Of a stretch of 56,978 nt of DNA, positions 30,099-42,300 are shown piece after piece. Positions within the stretch are counted from its first letter, which is position 1, and every line of letters begins with the position of its first letter. Location of the stretch: positions 1 through 56,978 of IMG/VR virus record IMGVR_UViG_3300034102_004028. One strand, given 5' to 3'. The translations under genes and the position numbers were made by a program. Source of the DNA: a virus. The notes beneath the pieces are model-generated. The model had not been told where the DNA came from, did no database searches, and was given only the letters and a program-made list of their open reading frames with translations.

Positions 30099-32171
30099 AT
30101 GGCTGACCGTTTAAATGTAACTGAGTTAGATTTTGACTCAATAAAAACAAATTTAAAAAATTATCTTAGACAACAATCTGAGTTTCAAGACTATGATTTT
30201 GAAGGCTCCGGTTTAAGTGTCTTACTGGATATCCTTGCATACAATACGCACTACAACGCATATTACTTGAATATGGTTGCAAATGAATCTTTTATGGATT
30301 CAGCCGCACTTAGAAATTCTGTTGTTTCTCATGCTAAAAGAGTTGGTTACACACCGCGTTCCGTTTCTTCACCTAGAGCCGTTGTCAACGTTACTGTTCA
30401 AACCAACAATTCAACTCCAGGCACTTTGACTATTCCTAGAGGATATTCATTTTTATCTTCACAAATTGATGGCACCTCATACAGATTTGTTACTTTAGAA
30501 TCTTTTTCGACAACTAAGACAGGTAACAATTTCATATTTACTTCTATTCCGATTTATGAGGGACAATTTTCTTCTTACTCATATACAAACAGTTATTCAA
30601 ATAATCCAAAACAACTGTTTACAATACCCGATTCGAATGTAGATACTAACACACTTAAAGTTAGTGTGAGACAATCTTCTTCAAATACACAAACAATTGT
30701 TTATACAAAAGCAACGGAAGTTTTGAACCTTACTTCGACTTCAACTGTATATTATTTGCAAGAAGGAAGAAACGGTCAATATGATGTTTATTTTGGTGAT
30801 GACATTATCAGCAAAAAAATTCCAGATGGAGGTGTTGTAACCTTAGAATATTTGATTTCAAATGGCACTGAAGCAAACAGAGCAAACAATTTTACATCCA
30901 CACTTTCCATTGGTGGTTATTCTGCGATTGCAGTAAATCCAATTGCACCCGCATCTGGCGGTTCTGTTAGAGAGAGTGTAGACCAAATTAAATTTTCTGC
31001 CCCACTAAACTTGTTGTCACAAAATAGAGCCGTTACCAAAAACGATTACATCAAAATTATACAACAAAAATATCCTTCGTTTGAAGCGGTGAACGTTTGG
31101 GGTGGTGAAGAAAATGACCCACCAGTTTATGGTAAAGTTTTCATTTCGGCTAAACCTAAATTAGGTTTTGAAGTTACTGATACAGAAAAAGACTTCGTTA
31201 AAAACACTATTCTAAAACCAATAAGTGTTTTGACAGTTACACCTGAAATTGTTGATATCGATTACAATTACTTAAAAATAAATTCTACTGTTTTCTACGA
31301 AAGAAGTAAACTGAATGTATCAGATTCTGAATTGAAGAATGGTCTCAAAACAACAATCGAAAATTATTGTGCGACAAACTTAAATAAATTCAATTCTTAT
31401 TTTAAATATTCTGGGTTAGAAACAGTTGTTGATAACTACAATACAGCCATCGTTTCAAATGAGATAGAGTTGTTTGTGGCTAAAAAATTTAGACCGGCAT
31501 TAAATCAATCTGACAGTTACATGTTAGACTTCGGTTTCGAACTAAATCGAGGAACAACAAGTGATAACTTCTATTCGTCACCAGACTTTACTGTTATAGA
31601 TGAAGAAGGTGTTTCGCGTAAATGTTTCTTTGAAGAAATTCCTTCTTCATTCACCGGCTTAGAGTCGGTAACTGTTACTAATCCAGGTTTTGGATATACT
31701 ACAACACCAACTGTTACCGTTGTTGGTGACGGTACTGGTGCAACAGCAAGAGCAGTTATCGTCAATGGAAAACTATCCAAGGTTGAAGTATTGACACCTG
31801 GAGTTGGTTACACTACGGCAGCAATTCAAATTACTGGTGGTGGAGGAAGTTTGGCCTCAGCTTCTGCGGTTTTAGAGGGAAGATATGGAAAGATTAGAAT
31901 TTCATATTATAAAACAGACGAGATAAGCAGTCAAAGTACAAAAGTTGTTATCAACAAAAACAAAAATGATGGTGTCGTTGGTACAATCGATTACTTGCTA
32001 GGTAAAATTACAATTAATAATTTCCAACCAACCTCAGTGAATAATTCATTTGGTGACATTATGATTCATATCAGACCAAAAATCAATATCATACAATCTA
32101 AGTTAAATAAAATGCTTGTTTTGGATGCGGAAGACCCAACAAGTGTAACTATTAAAACAGTCATCATCTGA
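30099..32171 (+). CDS. 6: Gp6 baseplate wedge protein
   Basis: 690 residues (T4 Gp6 660). The N-terminus LDFDSIKTNLKNYLRQQSEFQDYDFEGSGLSVLLDILAYNTHYNAYYLNMVANESF is the baseplate_J-type Gp6 signature. About residues 523-595 carry a Gly-rich beta module (PGFGYTTTPTVTVVGDGTG and GVGYTTAAIQI) that also occurs in the next proteins. Gp6 dimers clasp around Gp25 to make the iris of the baseplate. The last base of its stop is the first base of the next start. Confidence 0.93.
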   Translation: MADRLNVTELDFDSIKTNLKNYLRQQSEFQDYDFEGSGLSVLLDILAYNTHYNAYYLNMVANESFMDSAALRNSVVSHAKRVGYTPRSVSSPRAVVNVTVQTNNSTPGTLTIPRGYSFLSSQIDGTSYRFVTLESFSTTKTGNNFIFTSIPIYEGQFSSYSYTNSYSNNPKQLFTIPDSNVDTNTLKVSVRQSSSNTQTIVYTKATEVLNLTSTSTVYYLQEGRNGQYDVYFGDDIISKKIPDGGVVTLEYLISNGTEANRANNFTSTLSIGGYSAIAVNPIAPASGGSVRESVDQIKFSAPLNLLSQNRAVTKNDYIKIIQQKYPSFEAVNVWGGEENDPPVYGKVFISAKPKLGFEVTDTEKDFVKNTILKPISVLTVTPEIVDIDYNYLKINSTVFYERSKLNVSDSELKNGLKTTIENYCATNLNKFNSYFKYSGLETVVDNYNTAIVSNEIELFVAKKFRPALNQSDSYMLDFGFELNRGTTSDNFYSSPDFTVIDEEGVSRKCFFEEIPSSFTGLESVTVTNPGFGYTTTPTVTVVGDGTGATARAVIVNGKLSKVEVLTPGVGYTTAAIQITGGGGSLASASAVLEGRYGKIRISYYKTDEISSQSTKVVINKNKNDGVVGTIDYLLGKITINNFQPTSVNNSFGDIMIHIRPKINIIQSKLNKMLVLDAEDPTSVTIKTVII

Positions 32172-34972
32172 TGGAAAACGTTCTATTATCAAGCATAGTT
32201 TCAAACCAATTACCTGATTTTATCAGAAGTGATTACCCAAAATTCGTCACATTTTTGGAGAAATATTACAAATGGCTTGAACAAATCAACCGCGTTTCTT
32301 ATGGTATAGATGCGCTAAAAGACTCTTATGATATTGACTACTCTGATAGTTACTATCTCGATTTGCTCAAAAAAGATTTGTTACCTTATTTTCCTGTAGA
32401 GATACAAGCCGATAAGAGACTGTTTTTAAAACTAGCAACAAATCTATACAAATCAAAGGGTACTGAGAACTCAATTAAGTTTCTTTTCAGAGCATTGTAT
32501 AATGATGAAATTGAAATCTATTTGCCGAAAGAAGATATTCTAAGAGCATCTGATGGTAAATGGACTCTACCTCTTGCTTTGCGTATCGATACTGATGATA
32601 ACAATATTTTTAATATTGCTAATACTCTCATTGTCGGACAGATTTCCAAAGCAACCGCGGTTGTCGAAAAGGTTATTCGTTCTGTTGACCGTCAATTAGG
32701 TATTTCTTATATCGAAGCATATGTTTCAAATGTTGACAGATTGTTTGAAACTGGTGAAACGCTATCTTCAACTTATGTTGATTCGTCAACTGGACTGGAA
32801 GTAACTGTCACTGGTCGATTGATTGGTTCACTTTCGGAAATAAAAATTGTACCTACCGCTAGAGGTTTGTTCTACAATGGTTATGACCCTGACACCAATT
32901 ATGACGGTGACCCAGTAAGTATTGTTGGTGGTTTAAATCCAACTGCAAACAATCCAATTGGCGCCGTAGCATATGTTGGTGATACTACGAAAGGTGGCAT
33001 CACAGACATATTGGTTATTAAAAGTGGTTTTGGTTTTAGAGACCCCGCAGTTAATATCAATTCCTCTATTGTTGATTTTAAAGGAGGATTTGAAAATGCT
33101 CCTTTGGGTTCTGAAGCAAAAGCAAACATTTCACTCTTAGATACATCGGTAGCGAGAACTATCAATATTTCTAATATGTCAGTTTCAACGCTTGATGGTT
33201 TATTCGACAATATTTCGGTAATTGAAGCTAATACGATTAGTTCAATCTCCACATATCAACCATTCACTGTATACCCAATATCATTTGTTTTGATTGAAGG
33301 TTCTGGTGGTGGTTATAGAACCAAACCTACAGTTGAAACATATAGTTTTTACAATGAGGATTTACCAGATAGTTTAATTGCTTCTTCTTTGTCGATTACA
33401 AAAGGCACAAATAAAATTTCATCAGCTTTGGTTGACTTTACTGTTTCATTGGAAGCGGGAAATTATGTTCGATTATTCATTAATAACAAATATGAAGAAG
33501 TAAAAGAAGTAACTTATGTTGACACCAATAATGTGTATTTTGCTGATAATTTCCAAAACGATAAAACAAACGTAAGTCTTTTCAAAATAAACAGAAATGA
33601 TTTATATAAAATCGGTTCAATCGGAAGAATAAACATTAATGCTGGAGGCACTGGCTACTCAAACGGCGACATATTAATATTTACTGGTGGTTCCGGATAT
33701 GGCGCAAATGGATATGTTAACGTTGGTGTCGGTGGTGTAATTACGACCGTAACAATAAACAACCATTCTACAGGTGCTTATATTATTGGTGGTGAAGGTT
33801 ATGATGCTAATAATCTACCAACAATCACTATACAATCTGCCGCTGGGGTAAATGCAAATTTAAGTGTATCTGAAATAGTTGGTGATGGTGAACAATATGG
33901 TTTAACAACATCTAGAATTGGTGCAATTACATCTTTGCGTGTTATAAGTTATGGTTACGATTATGTTTCTGCTCCTATCGTTTCTTTAAGAAATGCAGAC
34001 TTAGCAACAACTGCAATAACAGAAGGACAATTATTTGTTTCCAACACCGCAGTTTATCAAGGTACTTCAAATACCAACTTTACCTTTAAAGCGTTTGTTG
34101 ATAGTTATGATGATAACACAGGTCTTTTGAGAGTTTATGATTATAAGGGCACATTAGACACAACCAAACTACTCAAATCAGATAACGTCACAACAACAAA
34201 TGCAATAACTGCAACAGTTACTTCATCATTATTTTATGGTGATGGTAATGCAAAAGCAAATGCTAAGTTTGAAAATGGTCTGATTCGTTATCCTGGAATT
34301 TATTTAAATACAGATGGCCATGTAAGTTCCGATAAGAAACTACAAGATGGTGAAAAGTATCATAATTTCTCTTATGTCATTAAGACAAAAACAGATTATG
34401 CCAAGTTTAAGTCTGCATTGAATGATATTTCACATCCAATAGGAACCAAAACTTTTGTTGTTAAGACGGATACTAATGAAGAAGATATTGCAATATCAAA
34501 CAACACCTATTTTATAACTGTAAATGACTTGATTGATACTTTCAATATTGCATTTAATTCAAACACAATCGTTTCAACAAATGCAACGGCCAATTTGATA
34601 TCAAGTGTTAATGTTGGTGATACCATCATTCTTTCTAACGTACATAAAACTCTGCAAAATACGGTTAATGTTCTTTCTGGCTCAAATGCATTGTTTGGTC
34701 ATGCAAATAGTGTCAACTTTATCAATGACTTGCAGGAAGGCGATACGATTTATTTGTCGACCGGCAACACCGCAACAATTAAAACGGTTACAAATTCATC
34801 ATATGCTATCTTGAGTACAACAATTAACGTCACCTCAACCGGTGCTACCGTAAATGTTGTTTATTCAGAAGTTGCTTCCGCAGTTTCAGTCAATGCAAAT
34901 ACCATCATAACAAATACAAGATTTAAAGCTAATGGTAATAATTTGAGTGCAATCATCCAAAAAGTTAGATAA
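32171..34972 (+). CDS. 7: Gp7-like baseplate wedge protein
   Basis: 933 residues in the gene 7 position between 6 and 8 (T4 Gp7 1032). The N-terminus PDFIRSDYPKFVTFLEKYYKWLE and the helical region KRLFLKLATNLYKSKGTENSIKFLFRALYNDEIEIYLPKED are conserved in T4-like phages of aquatic bacteria. The remainder is beta-rich with several Gly-Tyr modules (GGTGYSNGDILIF, GGEGYDANNLPTITI, YGYDYVSAPIV). It probably links the inner wedge to peripheral proteins. Synteny is the main basis for the name. Confidence 0.7.
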   Translation: MENVLLSSIVSNQLPDFIRSDYPKFVTFLEKYYKWLEQINRVSYGIDALKDSYDIDYSDSYYLDLLKKDLLPYFPVEIQADKRLFLKLATNLYKSKGTENSIKFLFRALYNDEIEIYLPKEDILRASDGKWTLPLALRIDTDDNNIFNIANTLIVGQISKATAVVEKVIRSVDRQLGISYIEAYVSNVDRLFETGETLSSTYVDSSTGLEVTVTGRLIGSLSEIKIVPTARGLFYNGYDPDTNYDGDPVSIVGGLNPTANNPIGAVAYVGDTTKGGITDILVIKSGFGFRDPAVNINSSIVDFKGGFENAPLGSEAKANISLLDTSVARTINISNMSVSTLDGLFDNISVIEANTISSISTYQPFTVYPISFVLIEGSGGGYRTKPTVETYSFYNEDLPDSLIASSLSITKGTNKISSALVDFTVSLEAGNYVRLFINNKYEEVKEVTYVDTNNVYFADNFQNDKTNVSLFKINRNDLYKIGSIGRININAGGTGYSNGDILIFTGGSGYGANGYVNVGVGGVITTVTINNHSTGAYIIGGEGYDANNLPTITIQSAAGVNANLSVSEIVGDGEQYGLTTSRIGAITSLRVISYGYDYVSAPIVSLRNADLATTAITEGQLFVSNTAVYQGTSNTNFTFKAFVDSYDDNTGLLRVYDYKGTLDTTKLLKSDNVTTTNAITATVTSSLFYGDGNAKANAKFENGLIRYPGIYLNTDGHVSSDKKLQDGEKYHNFSYVIKTKTDYAKFKSALNDISHPIGTKTFVVKTDTNEEDIAISNNTYFITVNDLIDTFNIAFNSNTIVSTNATANLISSVNVGDTIILSNVHKTLQNTVNVLSGSNALFGHANSVNFINDLQEGDTIYLSTGNTATIKTVTNSSYAILSTTINVTSTGATVNVVYSEVASAVSVNANTIITNTRFKANGNNLSAIIQKVR

Positions 34973-34980
34973 ATAAAAAT

Positions 34981-36306
34981 ATGTCAGCACTTATTACGAA
35001 AAATTTTAAGATTTTATTGGCCAAACAAGTTTATAACTTGATGGAAATCGGAGCCAACTCTTATCTTCCTTCAGATAGGAAGTCTTATATTTACGCCTTT
35101 TTGGGTAAACAACTACCTTGGAATTCAGGAACAGAAATCGCTGGAACACCTTTAGAAAGTGTTAATGCTTATAACGATTACTTTAAAAGAGGTATTTTTG
35201 CCAAACAGGTTTCTTTAGAAAATTGTTCTTTAGTCACTCCTAGAGTTAACTGGTCGTCAAATACAATTTACAATACGTATGAAGCAAATACAAACTTTTA
35301 TGTGTTAAATTCGAAAGACCAAGTTTTCAAATGTCTCGCAAATAATTCAGGAGCATCTTCTACTACAGAACCAGAACTTTCACTTTCAACAACTTCTCTT
35401 GAAGAACCTTATGTTGAAACTGTCGATGGTTACAAGTGGAAATATATGATGACGCTCACATCATTACAAAAACAAAAGTTTTTGACTTCGGAGTGGATGC
35501 CTGTTGTATATAACAAATTCGTTCGTGCTGCCGCCGAGCCAGGTTCCATAGATATTGTAACTGTTACAAATTCTGGAAATAATTACACCGATGGTACAAC
35601 ACAATCAATTATAACAATTGATGGTGATGGAACTGGAGCAATCTTAAAAGCAAACGTTTTTTCCGGACAAGTGCAAGATATTGTCATTCAAAATAGAGGC
35701 AATTATTACACTTATGCTAATTTGACATTTACAGATGTAACTGGTGGAACAGGAACTGGAGCAACTGCTACCGTTTCAATTGCACCTCACGATGGCCATG
35801 GTTATGACCCCGTTTATGAATTGGGTGCAAGTACGGTTATGTTTAACGTTGAGTTTGATGGTGAAGAAGGTGGAGTAATTCCTGTAGATAATGATTTTAG
35901 AGAAATCGTTTTGGTTCAAAACCCGTATTTGAACGGAACTACAAATCCAGCCACTGCTAATGGCTACAGTCTTTACACAAAAGTAAAAGTTTCACCTGGT
36001 ATTGGTGATTTCAATTCTGACGAAATCGTTTATCAAGGAGCAACTTTTGCGGAAGCAACTTTTACCGCTGAAGTTATATCTTTTGATACGGTTGAAAATT
36101 TTCTTTATTTAAATAATGTTCGCGGAACAATAGCGGGTAATCAAGCTATTAAAGGATTCTCAACAGGCTCAATTCGTGTTGTGAATAATGTTACAAACCC
36201 TACACTAGATTTATACTCCGGTAAAGTATTATACATATCTGACAAGCTACCAATAACAAGAGATATTGACCAGACGGAACGAATCCGTTTCATACTGAGT
36301 TTCTAA
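34981..36306 (+). CDS. 8: Gp8 baseplate wedge protein
   Basis: 441 residues (T4 Gp8 334). NFKILLAKQVYNLMEIGANSYLPSDRKSYIYAFLGKQLPW, VSLENCSLVTPRVNWSSNTIYNTYEANTNFYVLNS and VDGYKWKYMMTLTSLQKQKFLTSEWMPV are standard Gp8 segments. An insert at about residues 190-270 is a Gly-rich beta module like that in Gp6 and Gp7, explaining the extra length. Gp8 dimers connect Gp7 and Gp10 in the wedge. Confidence 0.88.
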   Translation: MSALITKNFKILLAKQVYNLMEIGANSYLPSDRKSYIYAFLGKQLPWNSGTEIAGTPLESVNAYNDYFKRGIFAKQVSLENCSLVTPRVNWSSNTIYNTYEANTNFYVLNSKDQVFKCLANNSGASSTTEPELSLSTTSLEEPYVETVDGYKWKYMMTLTSLQKQKFLTSEWMPVVYNKFVRAAAEPGSIDIVTVTNSGNNYTDGTTQSIITIDGDGTGAILKANVFSGQVQDIVIQNRGNYYTYANLTFTDVTGGTGTGATATVSIAPHDGHGYDPVYELGASTVMFNVEFDGEEGGVIPVDNDFREIVLVQNPYLNGTTNPATANGYSLYTKVKVSPGIGDFNSDEIVYQGATFAEATFTAEVISFDTVENFLYLNNVRGTIAGNQAIKGFSTGSIRVVNNVTNPTLDLYSGKVLYISDKLPITRDIDQTERIRFILSF

Positions 36307-36315
36307 GAGGAATAA

Positions 36316-39300
36316 ATGACAACTCTATTCAATTACGACCCATACTACGATGACTTCGATGAAGATAAAAACTTCATGCGTGTTTTGTTTCGTCCAGGAT
36401 ATTCGGTCCAAGCAAGAGAACTAACACAATTACAAACTATTCTTTCCAATCAAATTGAAAAGTTTGGTAACCACATTTTCAAAAGTGGTAGCCCAATCAT
36501 TGGTGGTAAAGTTTCTTTGGATAGAAAAGCAAATTATATCATATTGCAATCTCAATATGGTGGCACAGATATTGAACCTTCACAGTTTTTGAATAAGACA
36601 ATTGTTTCTTTTGGAAGCGGTAAACTTGTAAGAGCAAAAGTTATTGCAATTGATACCACTGATTCGACTTCACCTGCTCTTATTATTAAATACTTGAGTG
36701 GTGATAAATTTGCTGAAAATGAAGATATTAGAGTTTATGGTGAAGATATTTTTGCCACTTTAAAAACTTCTAATGCCACAGGTGGTTCTCTTGTTGCAAG
36801 TATCCAAGAAGGCGTTTACTACTTTAAAGGTCAATTTGTAAAAGTAGTTCCACAATTCTTGCTAATTGAGTTGTTCTATAGAATTGGAAATAGTTCAACT
36901 ATAAACACTAAGCCATCCTATAAAATTGGTATCGAATTTGATGAAACTATTGTAGATGAAATTGATGATACTTCTCTGTTAGACCCAGCACAGGGTTCAT
37001 TTAACTATCAAGCCCCTGGTGCAAATAGATTTAAAATTTCAACAAATCTTTCAAAGAGAACTATCGATTCTTCTGACGTTTCTACGTTCTTCGAAATTCT
37101 TCGTCTAGTTGAAGATACTGTTGTTAAAGAAATTGACTATCCAATTTACAGTGAGATAGAAAAAACTTTAGCTCGTAGAACTTATGACGAATCTGGCAAC
37201 TATACTGTTGACCCATTTGTCATTTCACTTGAAGAAGGTGATGTAGCTAATGGAAAATTTGATGTTACACTGGACCCAGGTAAGGCTTATGTTGGTGGTT
37301 ATGAATTCCAAACTATTGCTCCAACAACAATAAGTGTGGATAGAGCTAGAGATGTTGCAAACGTAAATGATTATGACTTATCAACAAATTATGAATCTAG
37401 TGTTGTATTGGCCAATGTTCGTGGAACATTAGATATTTCCACATATCCACAGTTGGATATACATTGTGTGCCTCACGCAAGCATTTCAATATCCACTGGA
37501 CCTGCATATAATTCCACAAAAATTGGAACTGTTTATGCACACATGATTCGTTACAACGATTCAACAAATTCTGCGAATGGTAACTCACACACATTCACAA
37601 CTTATACCTTTGGAGCAAATAATTCTCCTATAACTGGTACTCTTGGTGGTTCTGGTTCTTCAGCAACAACCATCAGAATACCGGCCGCATTTAATGCTTC
37701 GTTGACGGCTAATGCATATGCAAACATGTACTTCAGAATTACTGATGCTGGTGGTTCTGCTCTTGCTCCAATTTTAATTACAAGTTCGAATACCGCAACA
37801 TTGAATCTACAATCTGCGTTGCCGTTTATTCCATCATCAAACACATTCAGCATTGAATCCGACTTCACTGCTGCCGAGTCTCTTGTTGCAAATGGTGGAT
37901 TGTACATTGCATTTGCCGGTAACATTGACGCGGATTCTAAATCGACAACTACAGGATTTGCATCTATCAACGAGCCTGCAAGAGCTTCATTGATATTCAA
38001 CCCACCACAAACCGCAATTAAAGCGAATACTATTTCTAATATGGATTTCTATGCTAGAAAGAAATATTCTGGCACAACTTCTGGTGGTAAATTTACTGTA
38101 ACTGCTTCTGGTACCGATAGTTTCGCATTCTCAAGTGGTTCTGGTACAATTTCTGATGCATTACTACAAGATAACATTATCTGTTTTGTTCGCTCAGACA
38201 GTGCAAGTAACGTTCAATTCGGTGTTACACCAAATACTGTTATCGCTCTATCAAATAATAATTTTACCGTAACTTCAGTTTCCACATCTTCTTTTGAAGT
38301 TGATTTGAAGGTGACTGAAACTGTTAAAGTTGACTTGTTAGTAACGACAAAAATAAACAATGCTGAAGATGGTGCAACTGGTGTAACAAAACGTAAACAA
38401 CTTGTTCCTATTACCAGTGGTATAGATTTACATTCTTTGATTCCATATGAAATGAACACTGGTGGAACTCAAGGCACAACAGTTCTTTATTCCGCAAACA
38501 CAGCCGCAGAGACCACAACCTTCTCTGGTGGTATGATATTCAAGAGTATTGGTGCGACAAACTTTACCAATTCTTCTACTTTAACCGACTTGAGAACTCC
38601 AGGTAAAGCTGTAAGCTTACAAGTGCCTGATGTATACGAGATTGTTGGAATTTATGATTCCAAATCACCTACATCAAACGTAACTTCAGCGATGTTGACT
38701 GATTCTTCTTACAATATTACTAACAGATATGACTTCGATAATGGTCAGAGAAAAACTCATTATGACCATGCAACTATTAAATTGAAACGCGGTTTCTCTG
38801 CACCAACAGGCAGAATCTTTGTTCAATATAGTTACTTCAAGAGCTTGTCGGTTTTCAATGGTTTATTCACTATTGATTCTTATGCACAAGGTTCTAACGT
38901 AGATTATAATGAAGTTCCTTCATTCAACGATAAAGAAAACAACACACTAGTTAGCTTAAGGTCTGCATTTGACTTTAGACCATATAAAGCAATTGGTGGC
39001 ACTTCACTTTCTGGTGGTTTGAATCCCGAACCATTACAAAACATTGAAATGTCATATGACTATTATCTACCTAGAATTGACAGAGTTGTTGTCAAATCTG
39101 GTGGTGAATTTGCTATTGTAAGAGGACAAGCCGCAATTCAACCTATTGCTCCGGTTATTGACGGAAAGGACATGCTAATTTATACTTTGACGATTCCAGC
39201 TTATACTGAGAATGTTAAAGATATTCGTGCTGACTTTAAAAATAATCGTCGCTATACAATGCAAGACATCCAAGGATTCGAAGATAGAATTCGCGGACTT

Positions 39301-42300
39301 GAATACTATGTTTCTCTGAACTCTTTGGAAAAGAGTGCCGCTGATGCAAAAATTTTAGACTCAAATGGTTTGGAAAGAGCGAAGTACGGCATACTTGTTG
39401 ACAACTTCACAAACAAAGAACTTGTTCAATTAACTAGCACACAAGACAATAGAAATTTGTTGGATAAAGGAACTCTTTACCCAGCATCATTAATGAGACA
39501 AGTTAAGCTACAAGCAAACAACGTTTTATTTTCCGGTTCAACTAAAGTTGTTGGAACAGGAACGAAGAAGGCATACATGCTTTCTTACAGTACGGCTGGT
39601 TTTGCTCAACAACAATATTACACCAAATCTCTTCCAATCGCGCAAGCTTTATTTGCAAACTTTAGAGGTGTCACAAAGTTATTCCCAGAATTTACAGGTG
39701 ATGTTGACACCGGCGTTACAGCAAAAGTTACTTTAAATTCTACTCAAGGAATAGAAAATGCTTTCAACTTCATAAATGGAGCATTCAAGTACATTGCAGA
39801 TAACAGTCCACAGTGGGCTGATGATAAAAACAGTCCATTTGCTCAAATTATTGATACTAAATGGTATCAAACAAGAAATGAAGTTTCGCAGAGCGGTATA
39901 GGTTGGCAACAACAAGGTTTCGGTTTTGTTACGACAACAAATGAAGTTACCTTTGCTAAAGCGGGAACAGAATTTTCACAAAAACAAATTTCCACATCAT
40001 CTTCAGAAGTTGATGTTGGTACTTTTGTTACCGACTTGGCTATTCAGCCTTACATGAAACCTAAGAGAATTGTATTCTCGTCTGTTGGCTTAAGACCTTC
40101 AACAAGAATGTATAGTTTCTTTGATGATGTAAATGTTAATCAATATATTGTTGTTCCAAATCGCGTTACATTGAACGTTAATACTTCGTTAGTTAATGGC
40201 GAAACTGTTCTTATTGCTAACACTTATGCTGATTTATTGGCAAATGTTGCAAGTTTAGTTTCTGGTGGAACCTCGTATAAAACTGGCACTGTTGTGATGA
40301 GTGAAACTGGTTCTGCTAATGTTTCAATTATAAATGAAAACTCATCTATAAACCTAACAAGCAATTTCATTTATGGTATTGACACTGGCGGCGTTTATTC
40401 GATTTCGTCTGTAAACGACCATCGTTCAGGTGTTACAAGAGGAATAACTTCAACAACAATAACTCTTGCCGCTGACGCTCCTTCTTATGATATTTCAGGC
40501 AATACTTTGTACCTGGTTCACACTTCAAATAATGAAGTTGGTGTTGGTGCATCTTTCAGTATTGCAAGTTACAATGGCACAACTAAAGTGGCTACTGTAG
40601 CTGGCGCCGCCGCACATGCAGGTAAGCAATACACATACAGTTTTGGAAATAACAATTCTAACAAGCTAGGTCAAGTTGGTGGTGCTCTTTACATGCCTGA
40701 AGCTACTTTCCGTTCTGGTCAGAGAAACTTCCGTGTAACAGAATCTTTCAATAACACATACGATACTGATGCAATTTCTTTTGCCGACAAAGTTTATACA
40801 TCTTCAGGTGTAACTGTAAACAAAACGACTCTGGTCGATACAGTTTTAAATGTTGATGTGGATGCCAAAATTATTGGTTCCACAACAAGAGAGAGGGTTG
40901 TTGGAACAAGAGAATTGAGCAGTGTTTTCACCGCCGTTGGTCGTGACCCATTAGCACAAACTTTCTTTGTCGATTCGCAAAAATATCCTTATGGACTATT
41001 CTTAGACAGCGTTGATTTGTTCTTTAGAGCAAAAGACGATGGAAATATTCCTGTTATGGTTCAAATTCGACCAACAGTTAATGGTGCTCCTTCTTCTGAC
41101 TATTGGTATCCAGAATCTGTTGTCGTAAAATATCCTAGCGAAATTAACGTTTCTGAAAATCCATTAATTTCTACAGCATCAACAACAACAAACTTCAAGT
41201 TTGATTTCCCTGTTTATCTGAAACCAGGTTTATATTCGTTCATCGTATTGACAGATTCGGACGAGTACACAATGTGGGCAGCAGAAAAAGGTGGCACAAC
41301 TGTTAACAATGAATTTGTAGACAAACAGCCTTATTTGGGAACACTATACAAATCTCAAAACTCGATGGAATACGTTCCGTTCTTGAATGAAGATTTGATG
41401 TTCAAATTGAACCGTTGTGTTTTCCCCACAACTTCCGCCACATTGTATTTCGAGAATGAAGCAACACCTTCACTGTATTATGCTGACAAGTATAAGTTGA
41501 TGGAAACATCGATTAATCCTTCAGCCAATGTTACTAGTTTGAACTATTCTATTGTTACAACTACAGTAGCGGGTGCAAAAGAAACTTCTTATACACCAAT
41601 AACTCCTTATGCGACATATTCTTTCGCAGAAGATGAATATTATGCTGTAGGTTTCCGCCGCAAGAAACTAGGAAACAAAAACGATTGGACTGTAAAAGCG
41701 GTTATGTCAACTACGAATGATGCAGTCTCTCCAATTATTTCTGAAGAAAGTCTGCATCTAAATGTTTGGGAAAACTTCCTTGATAATGCAGAAATTAATT
41801 CGGAAGATTTCACGATTGTTGCTCCTGGTTCAGGCTACAGTAATGCTAATTTGATTACAATTACAAGTTCTACTGGTGCAGGCGCAAATGCAAACGTAAC
41901 TGTTGATGCCAACGGAAACGTTGTTGCGATTTATGTAACTTCAGAAGGTTCTGGCTATTTGGATGATTTCAGTATTTCATACTATGCACATCCTACAACA
42001 CCTGCAACAATTGTATTGAACAGTGAATTTGATTCATCTGGTGGTCCTTGCCTAGCAAGATACATCACTAAACCTATTAAACTTGCTGACGGATATGAAG
42101 CTGGTGATTTACGTGTATTCTTAAGCGCAAATAAACCAGGTGTTTCAGAAGTTTCCGTTTTCTACAAAGTATTGTCTGATTCGGATGGTACGGAATTTGA
42201 TGACAGACCATATCAGAAGATGGTATGTATTAATCCGACTTTAACACCATCTCAAGATTTGACAACTTATCGTGAATATGAATATCGTCCTTCAGCGACA

